A DNA stretch of 64,000 nt, from contig JAEOAD010001901.1 of NCBI GenBank assembly GCA_036365145.1, forward strand, positions 1 to 64,000. The letters run 5' to 3'. Positions 10,440 through 22,059 of the stretch are shown here, piece after piece. The stretch's first letter is position 1. Each line of letters starts with the position of its first letter. The notes under the pieces were generated by a model. The model saw only the letters and a list, made by a program, of their open reading frames with translations. It was not told the origin of the DNA and searched no databases. The stretch is from Orientallactaga sibirica (Eukaryota > Chordata > Mammalia > Rodentia > Dipodidae). A program made the translations under genes and the position numbers.

Positions 10440-11280
10440 GAAAACAGCCCTGAGAACAGGTAAAATATCTCACCAACAGAAGTGCATCCACAACAGTGTG
10501 GAATGTATACTTACATTGTGTATTTACATTATATGCATAATTGCAAAAGATGGACCCCACAGGGAATTTATAAATAGTACAGAAGCCTTACAGCACCCTA
10601 GTGGCCTTGGCTGCCCTGTCAGCCCCCTTTCAAAGGAATAGCAGAGACAAAGCACCCAGTAATGGTTAATTACATGTAGCTGGGTGCTGCTGCTCCTACC
10701 AGGCCCAGGAGCCTGAGAGAAATGAAGGGGAGGGAAAGGAGTGGGAAGACCACACATGAGCTTAGGTGGAGGTGAGGAATTTGGGGAGGGCCCTGACTGG
10801 GAAAGTAGACAGGGCTTGGCCAGGGAAGGTATTGTTTCTGGGATGAGAGTGCTGATCTCAAACATTTATCTCTCACTGTTTAAGCCTGCTGGCTGGAATG
10901 ATGATTGAAAAGTCCCATAGTGGGCTCTGGAGACAATGCACTTGGTGAATGTCCAGTGTGGGGAGGAAAGTGGCTCAGACACAGGATGTTTTGTAAGAAA
11001 CATCTAGAAGCAGGAAGTCAGGACAGAGACATGGGAGGCATAGCATCATTTGTGGTGTAGGTGAAACCTGCATTCAGAGCAGGTACTTACAAACTCGAGG
11101 TGATCCTAGCTCAGAGCTAAGTCCAGGCAGACATGGAGCACAATGGATCTTACTTTTGTGGTCTGTAAATTTGGATGCCGACATGTGAAGGAATGATGTG
11201 GGCATGGGAAATGGCAGTGATGGGAAGTGGCCTGAGATCTAGGAAGACTTCTTGGGGGAGGGGGCTGGGGAGCTGTGCAG
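10440..11280. other. Spacer sequence, no gene or repeat recognised
   Basis: Ordinary mixed sequence with no repeat I can name and no reading frame with protein-like composition. It lies in the spacer between the inverted arms. Confidence 0.5.
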
Positions 11281-11286
11281 ATGGGC

Positions 11287-11600
11287 ACAATGACACTCAC
11301 CTGTTATCCCAGCACTCAGGAAGCATAGACAGGAGCATCATGGGTTCAAAGGCAGCCTGGGATATATATATCAAGACCTGGTCCCAAAAAATATTCTTGG
11401 GGACGAGGCTCATTAGGTAGTGTTTACCTTGTAAACCTAAAGACCTGAGTTTGATCCCCAGAACCCATATAAAAGAGCCAGGTGTGGTGACACAAGCTTG
11501 TAATCCTAGCACTGGGGAGGTGAGATAGCAGAGTCATTGGGGTCTAGCATATTTGGTGAGTTCCAGTCCAGTGAGAGACCCTATCTCAACAACTGCCAAT
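11287..11600 (+). mobile_element. Decayed B1-like / ID-like / B1-like cluster
   Basis: Successive fragments: 'cctgttatcccagcactcagg' (B1-like), 'gacctgagtttgatccccag' (tRNA B box of an ID-like element), and 'gccaggtgtggtgacacaag' (B1-like). Confidence 0.65.
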
Positions 11601-11717
11601 GTCATTCCTGGGAATAACACACAAAATTGTCTTTTATCCCCATTGACTGTGTGCACGTATACTTGTATACACACATGCACTGCACACACACGAAAACACA
11701 AATACACATCCACACAT

Positions 11718-11925
11718 TTTTTTATTTATTTACAAGCAGAGAGAGGTAGAGAGAAGACAGACAGACAGATAGGATAGGCACTCCAGGGCCCCATCCACTA
11801 TAAATGAATTCCAGACACATGTGCCACTATATGGATCTCACTTTAGGTGGGTGTGAGGTTATGAAACATGGTTGTTAGGCTTTGCAGGCAAGTACCTTAA
11901 CAAGTCAGCCATTTCTCCAGCCCAA
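11718..11925 (-). mobile_element. tRNA-derived SINE (antisense)
   Basis: A 'tttttttatttatttacaag' tail complement, a GA-rich stretch, and the complement of the head ending 'catttctccagccc'. Confidence 0.85.
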
Positions 11926-12577
11926 TCTACCACATTTTTAACAAAAAAGCATCCTTGGGGGAGGGAAACAGATGTTGGGAGAGAAATCTGGTTAAAGCAG
12001 GTTTAGAGTGAGTAGGAGACCCAGGAAGGCAATAATAGCAGCCCTGAGATCCTGTCCATGGACAGATATTGTAGAACACAAAGCCCCCAAATTATGCTGA
12101 GAGCAGTCTGGAAACTTTTAGCAGCTGAACAGGCCAGGTTCCAGCTGAGCAGAGGGTGGCAAGGCCCAAGGTAAGTAATGAGCCCATCTGGGGGACAGAG
12201 AAAAGTGGCCTGGACTGTGATGAAATGACTGAGGCTGCAGCAGGTACCTAGGCTTGCATGTCGGACACTCTGCAGACTTCCTGCCTTGACTGAGACATGT
12301 CCCAGTTATCCTGGCTTTTCTGTGGGTACCAGGAGGGTGGGGCAGTCAGCCAGAATTGTGATGATTTGAGACTTGAGTCCTGGTTCTGTTTCTGGCTGAC
12401 CTCTTGAGAAAGGGGCAACTGGTCCCCTACAGTTACCAAGCAGAGCCTGGAAGAGAACAGAAGGTGGAGCAAGCTCCAGTGCCCTCTCAATGTTCAATCA
12501 GACTCAGAACCAGGAGTTTAAATAGATTGAGAAGACTTTTGAGGGTATTAACCGAGCACATGAAAATTATTCAAGGA
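11926..12577. other. Spacer sequence, nothing assigned
   Basis: No repeat family or coding exon recognised. Both strands contain only short frames. Confidence 0.45.
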
Positions 12578-12775
12578 GGACTGGAGAGATGGCTTGGCAG
12601 TTAAGGTGCTTGCTTACAAAGCTTGATGGCCTGGGTTCAATTTGCCAGTATCCATGTAAAGCCATATGCACAAAGTGGTTTGTGTGTATGGAGTTTGTTC
12701 AGTTTCAAGAGGCCCTTGTGTATCCTGCTGCACCCATTCTCTCTCTCCCTTGCAAGTAAATGAATAAAAATATTA
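12578..12775 (+). mobile_element. tRNA-derived SINE
   Basis: 'gactggagagatggcttggcagttaagg' head, 'gggttcaatttgcc' B box, a short 'tctctctccc' tail and an A-rich end. Confidence 0.88.
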
Positions 12776-13612
12776 CCATAAGAACCGTGAACCTTCCACA
12801 TTCAGTTCCCAGTGGCATCACATCGATCACAGCTGAGAAAAGCTCCACCTCCACAGCACAACACTGAGGGATCGAGGTGGGAACTCAGCATTGGTGAGAT
12901 TGGAAGCCACACCAAAAGGTAAGAAGGCCACTGACAAAAGAAAAAAAGATACATAGGCCTGCATTGAAAGTGCTAATCTCTCTTTCCATGTCATCAGGGC
13001 AGGTTGTGGGTTACTTATTTTTGGTTGGCTTTACCATTTTCAAATAAGCTGTACATGGGATGTTGAATATTGCTGCATTTAATGCTTAAAGATTTATAGG
13101 GCCTTTGTCTTTTCTTACGTCATTATTGGGGGCAGGGTCTGACCCAGATCCAGGCTGACCAGGAACCCAATTCAGAACAGAATTCTCTGCCTCCTATCTG
13201 ACAAGATTAAGGGTGGAGAACAACACACACCCCTTAAGGATTTAGGCCTTATACTATATGTTTGTTTTAATCCCCACACTTGTATACTCTATGCTGGTTT
13301 TTATTGAATGTGTATATTGCTCAGTTGAAGTTTAGACTTTGCCAGTATATTGTCCCACCCAGTCCACTCAAATACTTGCTTACCAAGCAAACTCAACACC
13401 TGGGATAACTTCTGCAGTTGGATTGGCGTACAAGTGCTACAGTTGGCAGGTTAAACTCATATCCTGAAAGTATATAAAGGTGGATCACCACATCTAAGAA
13501 CACTGCAGATAAGTAGAAAACCCAAGCATCAAATCAATTCAGGATGCCAAAGTAGCTACATAATTATACACGAAACACAAAGAATCAAGAAAATGCAATC
13601 CCACCATAAATT

Positions 13613-14899
13613 ATGAATCCATCAGAAATGATCACCAATGAGAGCGTTTTAGATGAAATACCTGAAAAAGACTTCAAAAGAATGATTCTATCTATACTCA
13701 AGGAAATGAAGAAGAAAGGATTCAAAGAAGAAAATAAACTCCTGAAAGAGGGCATAGAAAAACAGCTTAATGAAATAAAAGGTCAATACAGGACATGAGT
13801 AAGGAAAGAGAAATACTGAAGAAAAACCAGGCTGAAATTATAGCTCTGATGAATAAAGTCAGTGAAATAGAAAACTCTGTGGAATGTCTCACCAGTAGAA
13901 TGGATGAAGGAGAGAACAGAGTATCTAAACTAGAAGACCAGGTGGCTGACATAATATAGTCCAAAAAAGAGAAAGACAAGCTAATAGAAAGGTATGAATG
14001 GGAATTCTAAGATATCAGGGACACTATGAAAAGACCAAACATAAGCATTCAGGGTATAGTAGAAGGAAATGAATTTCAATCCAGAGGTTTAGTACATGTT
14101 TTCAACAAAATTATAGAAGAAAAATTTCCCCAATGGGAAAGGAATGCCATTGCAGATACAAGAAGGTTTTAGAACACCTAACACACAAAACCTAGAAAGA
14201 TCCTCTCCTTGCCATGTTAAAGATATACTATTAGGGCTGGAGATATGGCTTAGTGGTTAAGGCACCTCCCTGCTAAGCCTAAGAATCCGGGTTCCAATCT
14301 CCAGGTCCCATGTTTAGCCAGATGCAAAAGTAATGCAGGGGCACAATGCCACACTTGCCACAAGGGGGCACACATATGTATTTCATTCACAGCAGCTGAG
14401 AGGCTGCTGGCACACCCATTCTCTATCTGTCTTCCTCTCCCTCTGACTCTCTCTGTCTCTCTCTGTGTCTCTCTCCAATAAATAAATAAATAACATAAAA
14501 TAAAATAAACTACTAAACACACAGTCCAAAGAAAATATATTGAAAGCAGTTAGAGAGGAAAAGCAAATGACACTCAAAGGGAAACCCATCAGGATTACAG
14601 CAGATTACTCAACACAAACTTTAAAAGCCAGAACGGCTTGGAATGATGTATTCCAAGTTCTCATAGGTAAATACTGTCAAACAAGATCACTCTATCCTGC
14701 AAAGCTATCTATACAAATAGATGGAGAAATAAGGACAGTCCACAATAAAAACAGGCTGAAGGAATTTACGGCAACTAAACCAGCTCTACAGAAAATACCT
14801 GAAGAAATCCTTCACATTGTAAAGAAAGCAAAACACACACAGCAGGAAATAGGAAAAAATAAACCATACTCAAATAACAGGAAGACATTACACTCCTAA
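13613..14899 (+). pseudogene. L1 ORF1 (nucleic-acid chaperone) remnant
   Basis: The N-terminal part (13,613-13,798) is a Lys/Glu-rich coiled-coil-like segment that reads open until a frameshift/stop. More coiled-coil coding follows in other frames to about 14,200. After the SINE, 14,540-14,899 encodes the conserved C-terminal domain, recognisable from 'LKGKPIRITADYS' and 'YPAKLS'. The intact protein would be an RNA-binding trimer of the L1 particle. This copy cannot make it because of frameshifts, stops and the SINE. Confidence 0.82.
14234..14510 (+). mobile_element. tRNA-derived SINE inserted in L1 ORF1
   Basis: 'gggctggagatatggcttagtggttaagg' head, the extended 'gccacaagggggcacacatatgta' body variant, a CT-rich tail and '(aataa)n'. 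L1 ORF1 coding resumes at about 14,515 ('aaactactaaacacac'). Confidence 0.9.
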
Positions 14900-15265
14900 A
14901 CATATATGCACCTAACATAGGGGCTCCGAATTTCATCAAACAAACACTATTAGACTTAAGGTCAGGGATAACTCCAAACACAATAGTAGCAGGTGACTTC
15001 AATGCCCCACTCTCATCCCTTGACAGGTCATCTCAACAAAAAGTAATCAGAGCGATCTCGATCAAATGGTGTCATGGTACAAATGAACTTAAGAGATACA
15101 TACAGAACATTTCATCCAAATGCTCCAGAATATACATGTTTCTCAGTATTACATGGAACATTCTCTAAAATATACTATATATTAGGACACAAATAAAATT
15201 TTAAAAATACAGGAAAATTGATATAATCCCTTGTATGCTAACTGATCACAATGGGATTAAACTCC
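14885..15265 (+). pseudogene. L1 ORF2 endonuclease-domain fragment
   Basis: In the frame starting at 'gacattacactc' the translation has 'ITLLNIYAPN', 'FIKQTLLDL' and 'GDFN' followed by 'LDRS', the conserved middle of the L1 apurinic-type endonuclease. Later residues match its C-terminal part up to 'DHNG' with a frameshift. The catalytic N-terminus is missing. Confidence 0.82.
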
Positions 15266-15299
15266 TCCCAGATCACCAAAAGTCTCCCCTAAAGGGCCA

Positions 15300-15840
15300 C
15301 AACTGACCTTCAAAGGTACATATAAAATTCAAATTTTTTGCATAACTGTTTGGACTTAAATATTCACCAAAAATTATAGTCAGAGAATAAAGTAGAAGTC
15401 TTAGACATCACAGCTCAGACTGTGACTAGATGGATGGGCTCACAACAACTGACTGATATCCATGCCACAGTCAAGTTCAAATGCTGTTCATTTATTCTGA
15501 CAATGTCTCATCTGGTTTACAATGACAGGTATAGACCATGCAGTTTGTTCAACAGTTTGAAAAACAGACCTCAAAATTTCCAGCATAAAAGTTATACTTA
15601 TTAGAACCCTAACAGAAATTCTGTTAATCCTTAGATATTCTCTACTAAATGGCTGTTTTAAACTTATCTCTCATTGCTTACAGTCAGCTCACTCTCAGAA
15701 GGTCCTGAGACAATCTGTCTCCATATACTTGCGTTCCCTTGTTTTTCCTCCAATGCTTAAAGGTCTTACAAGAATGAAAAACAACAACTTCCGATCTATT
15801 GTATGCCTACTCCCCCTTAACTTCTTCATTTCATTTTGCT
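15300..15840. other. Spacer sequence, nothing assigned
   Basis: No recognised element after the L1 fragment ends. A 60-codon frame at 15,422 has no recognised motif. Confidence 0.4.
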
Positions 15841-15841
15841 T

Positions 15842-16105
15842 TTGTTTTTTTATTTATTTATTTTTGGAGAGAGATATAGAGGGAGACAGACAGAGAGGGT
15901 GAGGAAGACAGATAGAGAATGGGCACGCCAGCAGTCTCTCAGCTGCTGTGAACGAAATACAGATGTGTGCGCCCCCTTGTGGGCAAGTGCGGCATTGCGC
16001 CCTTGAGTCACTTTATATCTGGCTAAACGTGGGACCTGGAGATTGGAACCGGGTTCTTAGGCTTAGCAGGCAGGCACCTTAACCGCTCAGTCATCTCTCC
16101 AGCCC
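15842..16105 (-). mobile_element. tRNA-derived SINE (antisense)
   Basis: 'ttttatttatttatttttgg' tail complement, GA-rich stretch, 'cgcccccttgtgggcaagtg' body, head complement ending 'catctctccagccc'. Confidence 0.9.
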
Positions 16106-16276
16106 TTGATTTCATTGTTCGTCCTTAATATTGTCTTCCAGGGCTGTCTTCCAGCACTCCACTAATGCATTTCCAGTGTCCCCTCCACCCAGTAGAGAAG
16201 TTTCCAAGTGTCAGTCAAAACAACCCCACTCATGTCTGGTACTGTTAACCTGGTTAAAAAAAAAACAAAACTGAGA

Positions 16277-16440
16277 GAGCCAGGTGTGGTGGTGCATGCC
16301 TTTAATCCCAGCACTCAGGAGGCAGAGGTAGGAGGATTGCCACGAGTTCAAGGCCACCCTGGGACTACATAGTGAATTCCAGGTCACCCTGGACCAGAGT
16401 GAGACCCTACCTCGAAAAACCAAAACAAATCAAAACAAAA
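16277..16440 (+). mobile_element. B1-like SINE
   Basis: Well-preserved 'gccaggtgtggtggtgcatg' to 'agtgagaccctacctcgaaa' and an A-rich tail. Confidence 0.93.
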
Positions 16441-16999
16441 CAACCCTAGGCCCTAGCAGGCGACCCTATTGTTTTGCTGAGTGGGCATGTTGTGCATATC
16501 TAACTGCCTTCTAAGTATCTATGTTTGCAATTATAGACTAGTATTGCTCTAAAAGAAGCTTCTTTCCAGTAGTCAAAGTGATGAGTAAGTGTCTGTTGAG
16601 TGCTCAGGCCTAAGTAGGACATCTCCATAACCCCACCAAGTTTCAGGAAACAACACAGAACCGAGGAAAGAAGGAATGTAGGTGCCAGAGGATAAAGAGG
16701 GATGCAGAAGCGCACTAACTTCTGGGCACACGTGACAACTGTGATCATGAACTCATAGTAAGTATGGTTACTGATCTGTAAAGATTGAGTCCATCAATAT
16801 TTTATCATGGATGATCCAGGGGCTCATGAGTCTTCAGCCCTCCAATGAGCCATTGGCAGTTAATGGTGCTAGAGAGGGGAGTCATTTTATTCAGTGATGT
16901 AGCAACTAGTAAGTTGTCCATCCCTCAGTAAATAACGTGCTCCACACACCTCTGCTCATTCAAGAAAACCTACCTAATGTCCATTTTATTTATTTATTT

Positions 17000-17155
17000 T
17001 ATTTATTATATTGTTTTTTGAGGTAGGGTCTCACTCTAGTCCAGGCTAGCCTGGAATTCACTCTGAAGTCTCAGGGTGGCCTCAAACTCATATCAGTCCT
17101 CCCACCTCTGCCACCTCATGCTGGGAATAAAGGCATGAGCCACCACATCTGGCAA
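17000..17155 (-). mobile_element. B1-like SINE (antisense)
   Basis: 'tttttgaggtagggtctcac' to 'gagccaccacatctggc'. Confidence 0.9.
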
Positions 17156-17295
17156 TATACCCATTTGATATAAATATAAAATCATCAAATAATTGGACAA
17201 ATAGCAAAACTGGGAAATAATATGTCACAAGTGAAAAAGAAAGAAAACCAAACAACTGTAAAGTAAAATAATATCAAAACAAAGTATTAAATAAG

Positions 17296-17470
17296 GGCTG
17301 GAGAGGTGGCTTAGCAGTTAAAACACTTGCTTATGAAGCCTAAGGACCCAGATTCAATTCCCCAGTACCCACGTAAGCCAGATGCACATGTATCTGGATT
17401 TCATTTCCCACGGCTGAAGGTCCTGGTGTTCCCATTCTCTCTCTCTGTTTCTCTCTCTCCCTTTGTAAAA
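17296..17470 (+). mobile_element. tRNA-derived SINE
   Basis: 'gggctggagaggtggcttag' head, 'gattcaattccc' B box, CT-rich tail. Confidence 0.9.
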
Positions 17471-17894
17471 GAGAGTGTCCATGTATACATATACATACCT
17501 ATATAATGAACACACACATACAGTCCTTTGTGTTACTATGGCTCTGCACATGCTTTTATTTCTTTTTATAAAAATAAGCAATAAAAAGTTTAACCAGAAA
17601 TTAAGATGATTACCTAGAAATTCAGGAGCAAACTGGGTGGTGGGGCAATTGGTGAAAGTGAAATTTTTATAAACACATTATTTACATACAGTATTTACAT
17701 ACATTATTTACATACAGTATTTTTTAAGAAGAAACAATGAAAAGATTAATCAAAAACTAGTGAAGTCAGTTACCTATGAAAGTCAGGGTCAAGCAGAGTA
17801 GTGGGGCTAGAGGTGAGAATGGGACCTTTCTTTATAAAGCCTTATTTGTAATGCTATATAATACCATATTTTATATATTATGGTTCCTTTTTAA

Positions 17895-17932
17895 ATATTT
17901 TATTTATTTACCTGTATTTGCAAGCAGAGAGA

Positions 17933-17979
<47 letters not shown>

Positions 17980-18127
17980 GGCATGCCAGGGCCTCCAGCC
18001 ACTGCAAATGAACTCCAGACACATGTGTCACCTTGTGTATCTAGCTTATGTGGGTCCTGGGGAATCGAACCTGGGTCCTTTGGCTTCACAGGCAAATGCC
18101 TTAACTTCTAAGCCAGCTCTCCAGGCC
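17895..18127 (-). mobile_element. tRNA-derived SINE with (GA)n tail (antisense)
   Basis: 'ttatttatttacctgtattt', a GA run at 17,926-17,974, body, and a head complement ending 'ccagctctccaggcc'. Confidence 0.9.
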
Positions 18128-18146
18128 TATATTATGCTTTTTTATC

Positions 18147-18190
<44 letters not shown>

Positions 18191-18195
18191 GATAA

Positions 18196-18239
<44 letters not shown>

Positions 18240-18426
18240 TAGAGAATTGGCATGCCACGGCCTTCAACCACTATAATCAAACTCCAGATGTTTGTGCCAC
18301 CTCGTGCGCATATACAAACTTGCTCACTTGTGTTCCTTTGTGTGTCTGGCCTATGTGGGACTTGGAGAGTTGAACATGACTCCTTGGGTTTTGAAGGCAA
18401 ACACTCACTAAGCCATCTCTCAAGCC
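18128..18426 (-). mobile_element. tRNA-derived SINE with expanded (GATA)n tail
   Basis: The CT-type tail has been replaced by about 23 GATA/TAGA units (18,147-18,239, one interruption near 18,190). The SINE body and head complement follow, to 'catctctcaagcc'. Confidence 0.88.
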
Positions 18427-18459
18427 AAATACCATACTTTAAAAATAAAATTAGGCTGT

Positions 18460-18554
18460 GCTAGAGGGATGGTTTAATGGTTAATGCACTCACCTGAGAA
18501 GCCAAAGGGCCCAGGTTTGATTCCCCAGTACCCATGTAAGCCAAGTGCACAGGT
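18460..18554 (+). mobile_element. SINE head truncated at the inner edge of the right arm
   Basis: 'ggctgtgctagagggatggt' head and 'ggtttgattcccc' B box stop after 'gccaagtgcacaggta'. Sequence homologous to the left arm begins immediately afterwards, so this marks the breakpoint side of the inverted duplication. Confidence 0.75.
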
Positions 18555-18990
18555 AAGTGTGAAGGAGGGGACACAGAACACAAGCTCTCTGAGCTGCAAT
18601 GCTTCTGCTTTATTATAGCTGCACCCTAGGTACCAGGAACACCTGCATCTGCTCTCTGGACATGTGCAGGTTGGGACACAAGCTCTGTGAACTGCAAAGT
18701 CCCTGCTTCAGCACAGTTGCACAAGACACAGCTCTCACCTCAAAGGGGATTAGACATACTTTAGGGCCAAATTTGAGTGACCATGGCCCAAGAACACAGA
18801 TTAAGGTTACCCAAAATTCCCTGTCTAAATGCGTTAACATAACAGTTTCATGAAGTTATCAGAATTACATAAGTCAAGTCGTAATCAAGGCAATTTTCAA
18901 ATACATTGGTTGACCATCAGGTAGGCAGGTTTTAGCAAAGCAGGGAAATATCCCCCATAGGCTTCACATGCTATCTGATGACATCCTTAA

Positions 18991-19554
18991 TAAAAGACCC
19001 AGGCCAGAGTAGCACCATGACAGGCCTCAGTCCCTCTGTAGGTCACAGTGGCGAGTTCCCAGAATCAAGGGAAGAACAAGCAGTACCAGGAAAAACCATA
19101 AACTTGCTGTGTGAGCATGACTCAACATTCTTGCGGTCCTGGGCTGGATGGCCCAATAAGATCCACCGTCTCAGAGTTTTGTAAATGTCAACCAATCAAA
19201 TGAATGTAACCGCGCGCACCAACCTGTTCAAATGTAACTGCCACTTGCTGAGCCAATTAAGTTTGAAATTCCCCTAGGCCTAGCCCGCCAAAATCCTAAG
19301 GCCAATCAAGAACCCCCAAGTACAGTTAATGTTCAAATTAGCCAGTCATGTACTTACATAGGTGATGATCCCCTCCGCCCTGCTCAAACCTCAATAAAAA
19401 GCCCACCATTCTGATTTTCGGGGCTCTTGCTCAAATCCACTGCATTGGTGAAGGCAAGAGACTGAGCTTAAGCCGAGTAAAAAGCTCTTTGCATTTGCAT
19501 ACGTGTTTGGTCTTCCTTGGTGGTCACTGGGGGCGCTGTGAACTGAGCATTACA
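18991..19554 (+). mobile_element. Solo retroviral LTR, private to the right arm
   Basis: A 564-bp insert in the right arm flanked by 5-bp target duplications 'cttaa' (18,986-18,990 and 19,555-19,559). The left arm has the single empty site near 9,345. It starts 'taaaagaccc' (TG to TA at the first dinucleotide), ends '...gcattaca', carries a polyadenylation signal (aataaa, about 19,393) and a U5-like end with 'tggtggtcactgggggcg'. It resembles gammaretrovirus-type LTRs. No internal genes are attached, so it arose by LTR-LTR recombination. Confidence 0.9.
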
Positions 19555-19784
19555 CTTAAACTTTGGGTAGGTGGAAGCTGGTGGTCTGTCAGTACACACA
19601 GCTGCACCTCAGGTCCCAGAAACCCCTGCATTTGCTCTCTGTTTTGGGTGTGCACAAGCTCTCTTAGCTGCAAAGTCCCTGCTCCAGTACAGCTGCAGCC
19701 CACTCATCTTCTGCCAGCCCCCCTCCCCTCCTGACTGATGGGCGCCATCAACCTCCCCATGCTGTAGGCAGGTGGAACTGCCCG

Positions 19785-20096
19785 TGATGTCACAATGCTG
19801 CTGCTCAGGCAGAGCGTCCTTAGGGAAATTGTAAACTTTTAAAAGGCGGGAGCTGTGGAGTTCTTTTTCCTCAGCCTCTCTCCAGCAGCTCTGTGGGGCT
19901 AAGAAAGTGGCAGTGGCGTGTGGCATGTCTGTGTGCCAGGGAAACCGCTCATCAGATTGTAAACTGAAAGGCGGACAGTGTGAGCAGTGCGGAGTTCATT
20001 TTCCGGAGCCTCCATCCTGCAAGATGGTGGAGGAGGTGGCCATGGCGAATCTGGGGGCGAGTGAGAGCAATCGGCAGCAGGTAGGAGGATTGCGCT
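19785..20096 (+). promoter_or_regulatory. Promoter-like module, right-arm copy with mutated CRE
   Basis: Counterpart of 8,760-9,110. The CRE is TGATGTCA (19,785-19,792), and the YY1-like site is lost ('aaaaggcggg'). The ETS-like 'ttccgg' and a reading frame with Met in 'aagatggtggaggaggtggcc' context (MVEEVAMANLG...) are retained, ending at 'cagcag|gtagga'. Substitutions at CpG steps suggest it decays by methyl-CpG deamination while the left copy keeps the CRE. Confidence 0.5.
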
Positions 20097-20381
20097 GAAT
20101 TGAGGGGTCATGGACTCCCCAGGAGGCGATTTGAGAAAGCCAGGCAAAGGGCTGGCCGGACCCATACCCAGATCCAGCACACCACCGTGGAACATGAGTC
20201 CACATCCACACAAACCACAAACACGTGCACGCATACATGCTCTCCCCGCCCCCCCAAAATATCTGGCCGTGGTGCATTACTGTAACCCCTGTGGGAGGCT
20301 GAGGTAGGAGCATCAAGGTTTGAGGGTAAGTCTGGATTACATAGAAACTGTCTCAAAACAGAAGAGCAAAAAGGAAAGGAA

Positions 20382-20555
20382 GCCAGGTGTGGTGGCGCAC
20401 ACTTTTAATCCCAGTACCTGGGAGGCAGAGGTAGGAGGATCGCTGTGAGTGCGAGGCCACCCTGAGAATACATAGTGAATTCCAGGTCAGCCTGAGCTAG
20501 AGTGAGAGTCAACGTCAAAAAAAAAAAAAAAGAAAAGAAAAAAAAAAAGAAAAAA
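20382..20555 (+). mobile_element. B1-like SINE private to the right arm
   Basis: A full 'gccaggtgtggtggcgcaca' element with a long A-rich tail (about 20,517-20,555). It is flanked by near-identical 'aag(g/a)aaagga' words (20,371-20,380 and 20,556-20,565). The left arm has the unoccupied site near 8,500, so the insertion is later than the duplication. Confidence 0.9.
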
Positions 20556-20565
20556 AAGAAAAGGA

Positions 20566-20975
20566 GAGGGAGATAAAGAGAGGAAAGAAAGGAAAGAGGA
20601 AAGGGAGACACGGAGGGGGAAAAGGGGGCAAAGGAAAAAGGGAAAGAGAGAAAGGGAGATGAATGGGATGAAGAAGTAAAAAAGGGAAGGAAAGTAGAAA
20701 AAAAGGGGGAAAGGGTGAATAATAGAGGGACGGAATGAAGGTGGGAAGTAAAAAGAGGAGGAAAAAGAGGAGAAGAAAGGAAAGAAGGAAGGAAAAAGAG
20801 GGGAAATGAGAAGAATGGAAAGAAGGAAGGAGGGAGTGAGGGGGAAAATAAGGAAGAGGGAAAGAGGAATGTAAGGAAAGAGCAGAGTGGGGGAGAAAGA
20901 AGAAAGGGGGAGAAAAGAGGGGAAATGGAAGACAAGAAAGGGAAGAAGAAAGAAGGAAGAGCAAGGGAAGCAGGG
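20566..20975 (-). repeat. Polypurine tract (partner of 8,050-8,520)
   Basis: About 410 bp of nearly pure A/G on the + strand. Ser/Phe/Leu-rich open frames on the minus strand are artefacts of composition. Confidence 0.9.
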
Positions 20976-21264
20976 CAAGGTTGCAGAACCCAGACCTGAG
21001 TGCGATCAATCCCAGTGGGTTGACCATAGTGTTGTCAGGCACACACAGTGGGCCTGTGGGATCTTCTGGCCAGGAGTCGCCTTTTCCATGAGGCCTCCTC
21101 GGGCCCCAGGAGTCCTGTGTCTGCTCTATGGGTAGGTGGGAGGAAAGATCCCTGTGAGCTGCAAAGTTTCTTCTTCAGTACAGCTGCATCTCACTCCCCT
21201 CTGCGATATGACCTCCTGTCAGGAATGGTGGATGGTTCTGCCTCCCCCATTTCCAGGCAGGTGG

Positions 21265-21440
21265 AACAGCCCATGACATCACAGTGCTGCAGCTCTACCA
21301 AAGCATGGGAGAAATTGTAACCTTAAAGGCAGGGAGGAGCAAATGGTGAGGAGGAAGCAGCAGACTTCATTTTCCTGATTCTCTGTCTGGTGAGATGGTG
21401 GTGGAGGAGGTGACCATGGTGATCTGCTTGCAATTCAGAC
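21265..21440 (+). promoter_or_regulatory. Promoter-like module copy, right arm, decayed
   Basis: Counterpart of 7,617-7,770: TGACATCA (21,274-21,281) replaces the CRE. 'attgtaaccttaaaggcagg', 'cttcattttcctgattct' and 'gagatggtggtggaggaggt' follow in the same order. Confidence 0.4.
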
Positions 21441-22059
21441 CTGTCCACATCAAGTAGGGAGGTCACACCAAGTAGAGGGGCATGTGAACTCCCTGGTGGC
21501 ACTGTGAGGACCCCTGGTGATAGGCCTGGCCTCAGCCCAAACCCAGTTTCAGCGTGCCACCCACAAGTGTCTTCACCTCTCCATGCCGATTTTCTAATCT
21601 CAGTGTGGTGTGCTTACAGACATTGCATTCATTTTCCTTTGTATATGGACAGAAATTAAAAACCAACAGTGTTAGGTACTAAATACTAGAAGGAAAAATC
21701 AGGAAGGACAATTAGTGAAGTCTTGGTTTTACTAGCCACTGGCCTTAATCCAAAATTTTAAAAGCTTTTGGAGTGTGAGGAACGAATATCCAACACTACT
21801 CAATGTCATTAATTAAATTGAGAATATCCTATGTTTAATACGCTCACTCTAATTTGGGAAAAGGTGTTTACGTAAGGTACCATGCTGACAGGCAGGTAGA
21901 GATTGTCAGAGAGTCACTAGACCTGTGAAGAGATGACAGTTTGGGAGGGGCAGGCTGGTGTCAGGAAAATCCTAACACTTCATGAATGGAAGACTAGGTT
22001 AGTTATTGAATGTCTAGGTTACATGAAATATGATGTTTCAACATGGTAAAATTTTCAGA

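Larger units (their letters stand above)
13480..15300 (+). mobile_element. L1 fragment, ORF1 joined to mid-endonuclease
   Basis: A diverged L1 in sense orientation. It runs from the end of the 5' UTR through ORF1 (13,613-14,899) and then, without the ORF1/ORF2 gap or the first hundred or so codons of ORF2, into endonuclease sequence (14,885-15,265). A SINE interrupts ORF1 at 14,234-14,510. It ends inside the endonuclease domain and has no 3' UTR or poly(A). Confidence 0.85.

Noticed and set aside
20405..21042. Three overlapping minus-strand frames of 163-176 codons
   Set aside because: Polypurine tract artefacts; all three frames are open because pure pyrimidine codons on that strand contain no stops.
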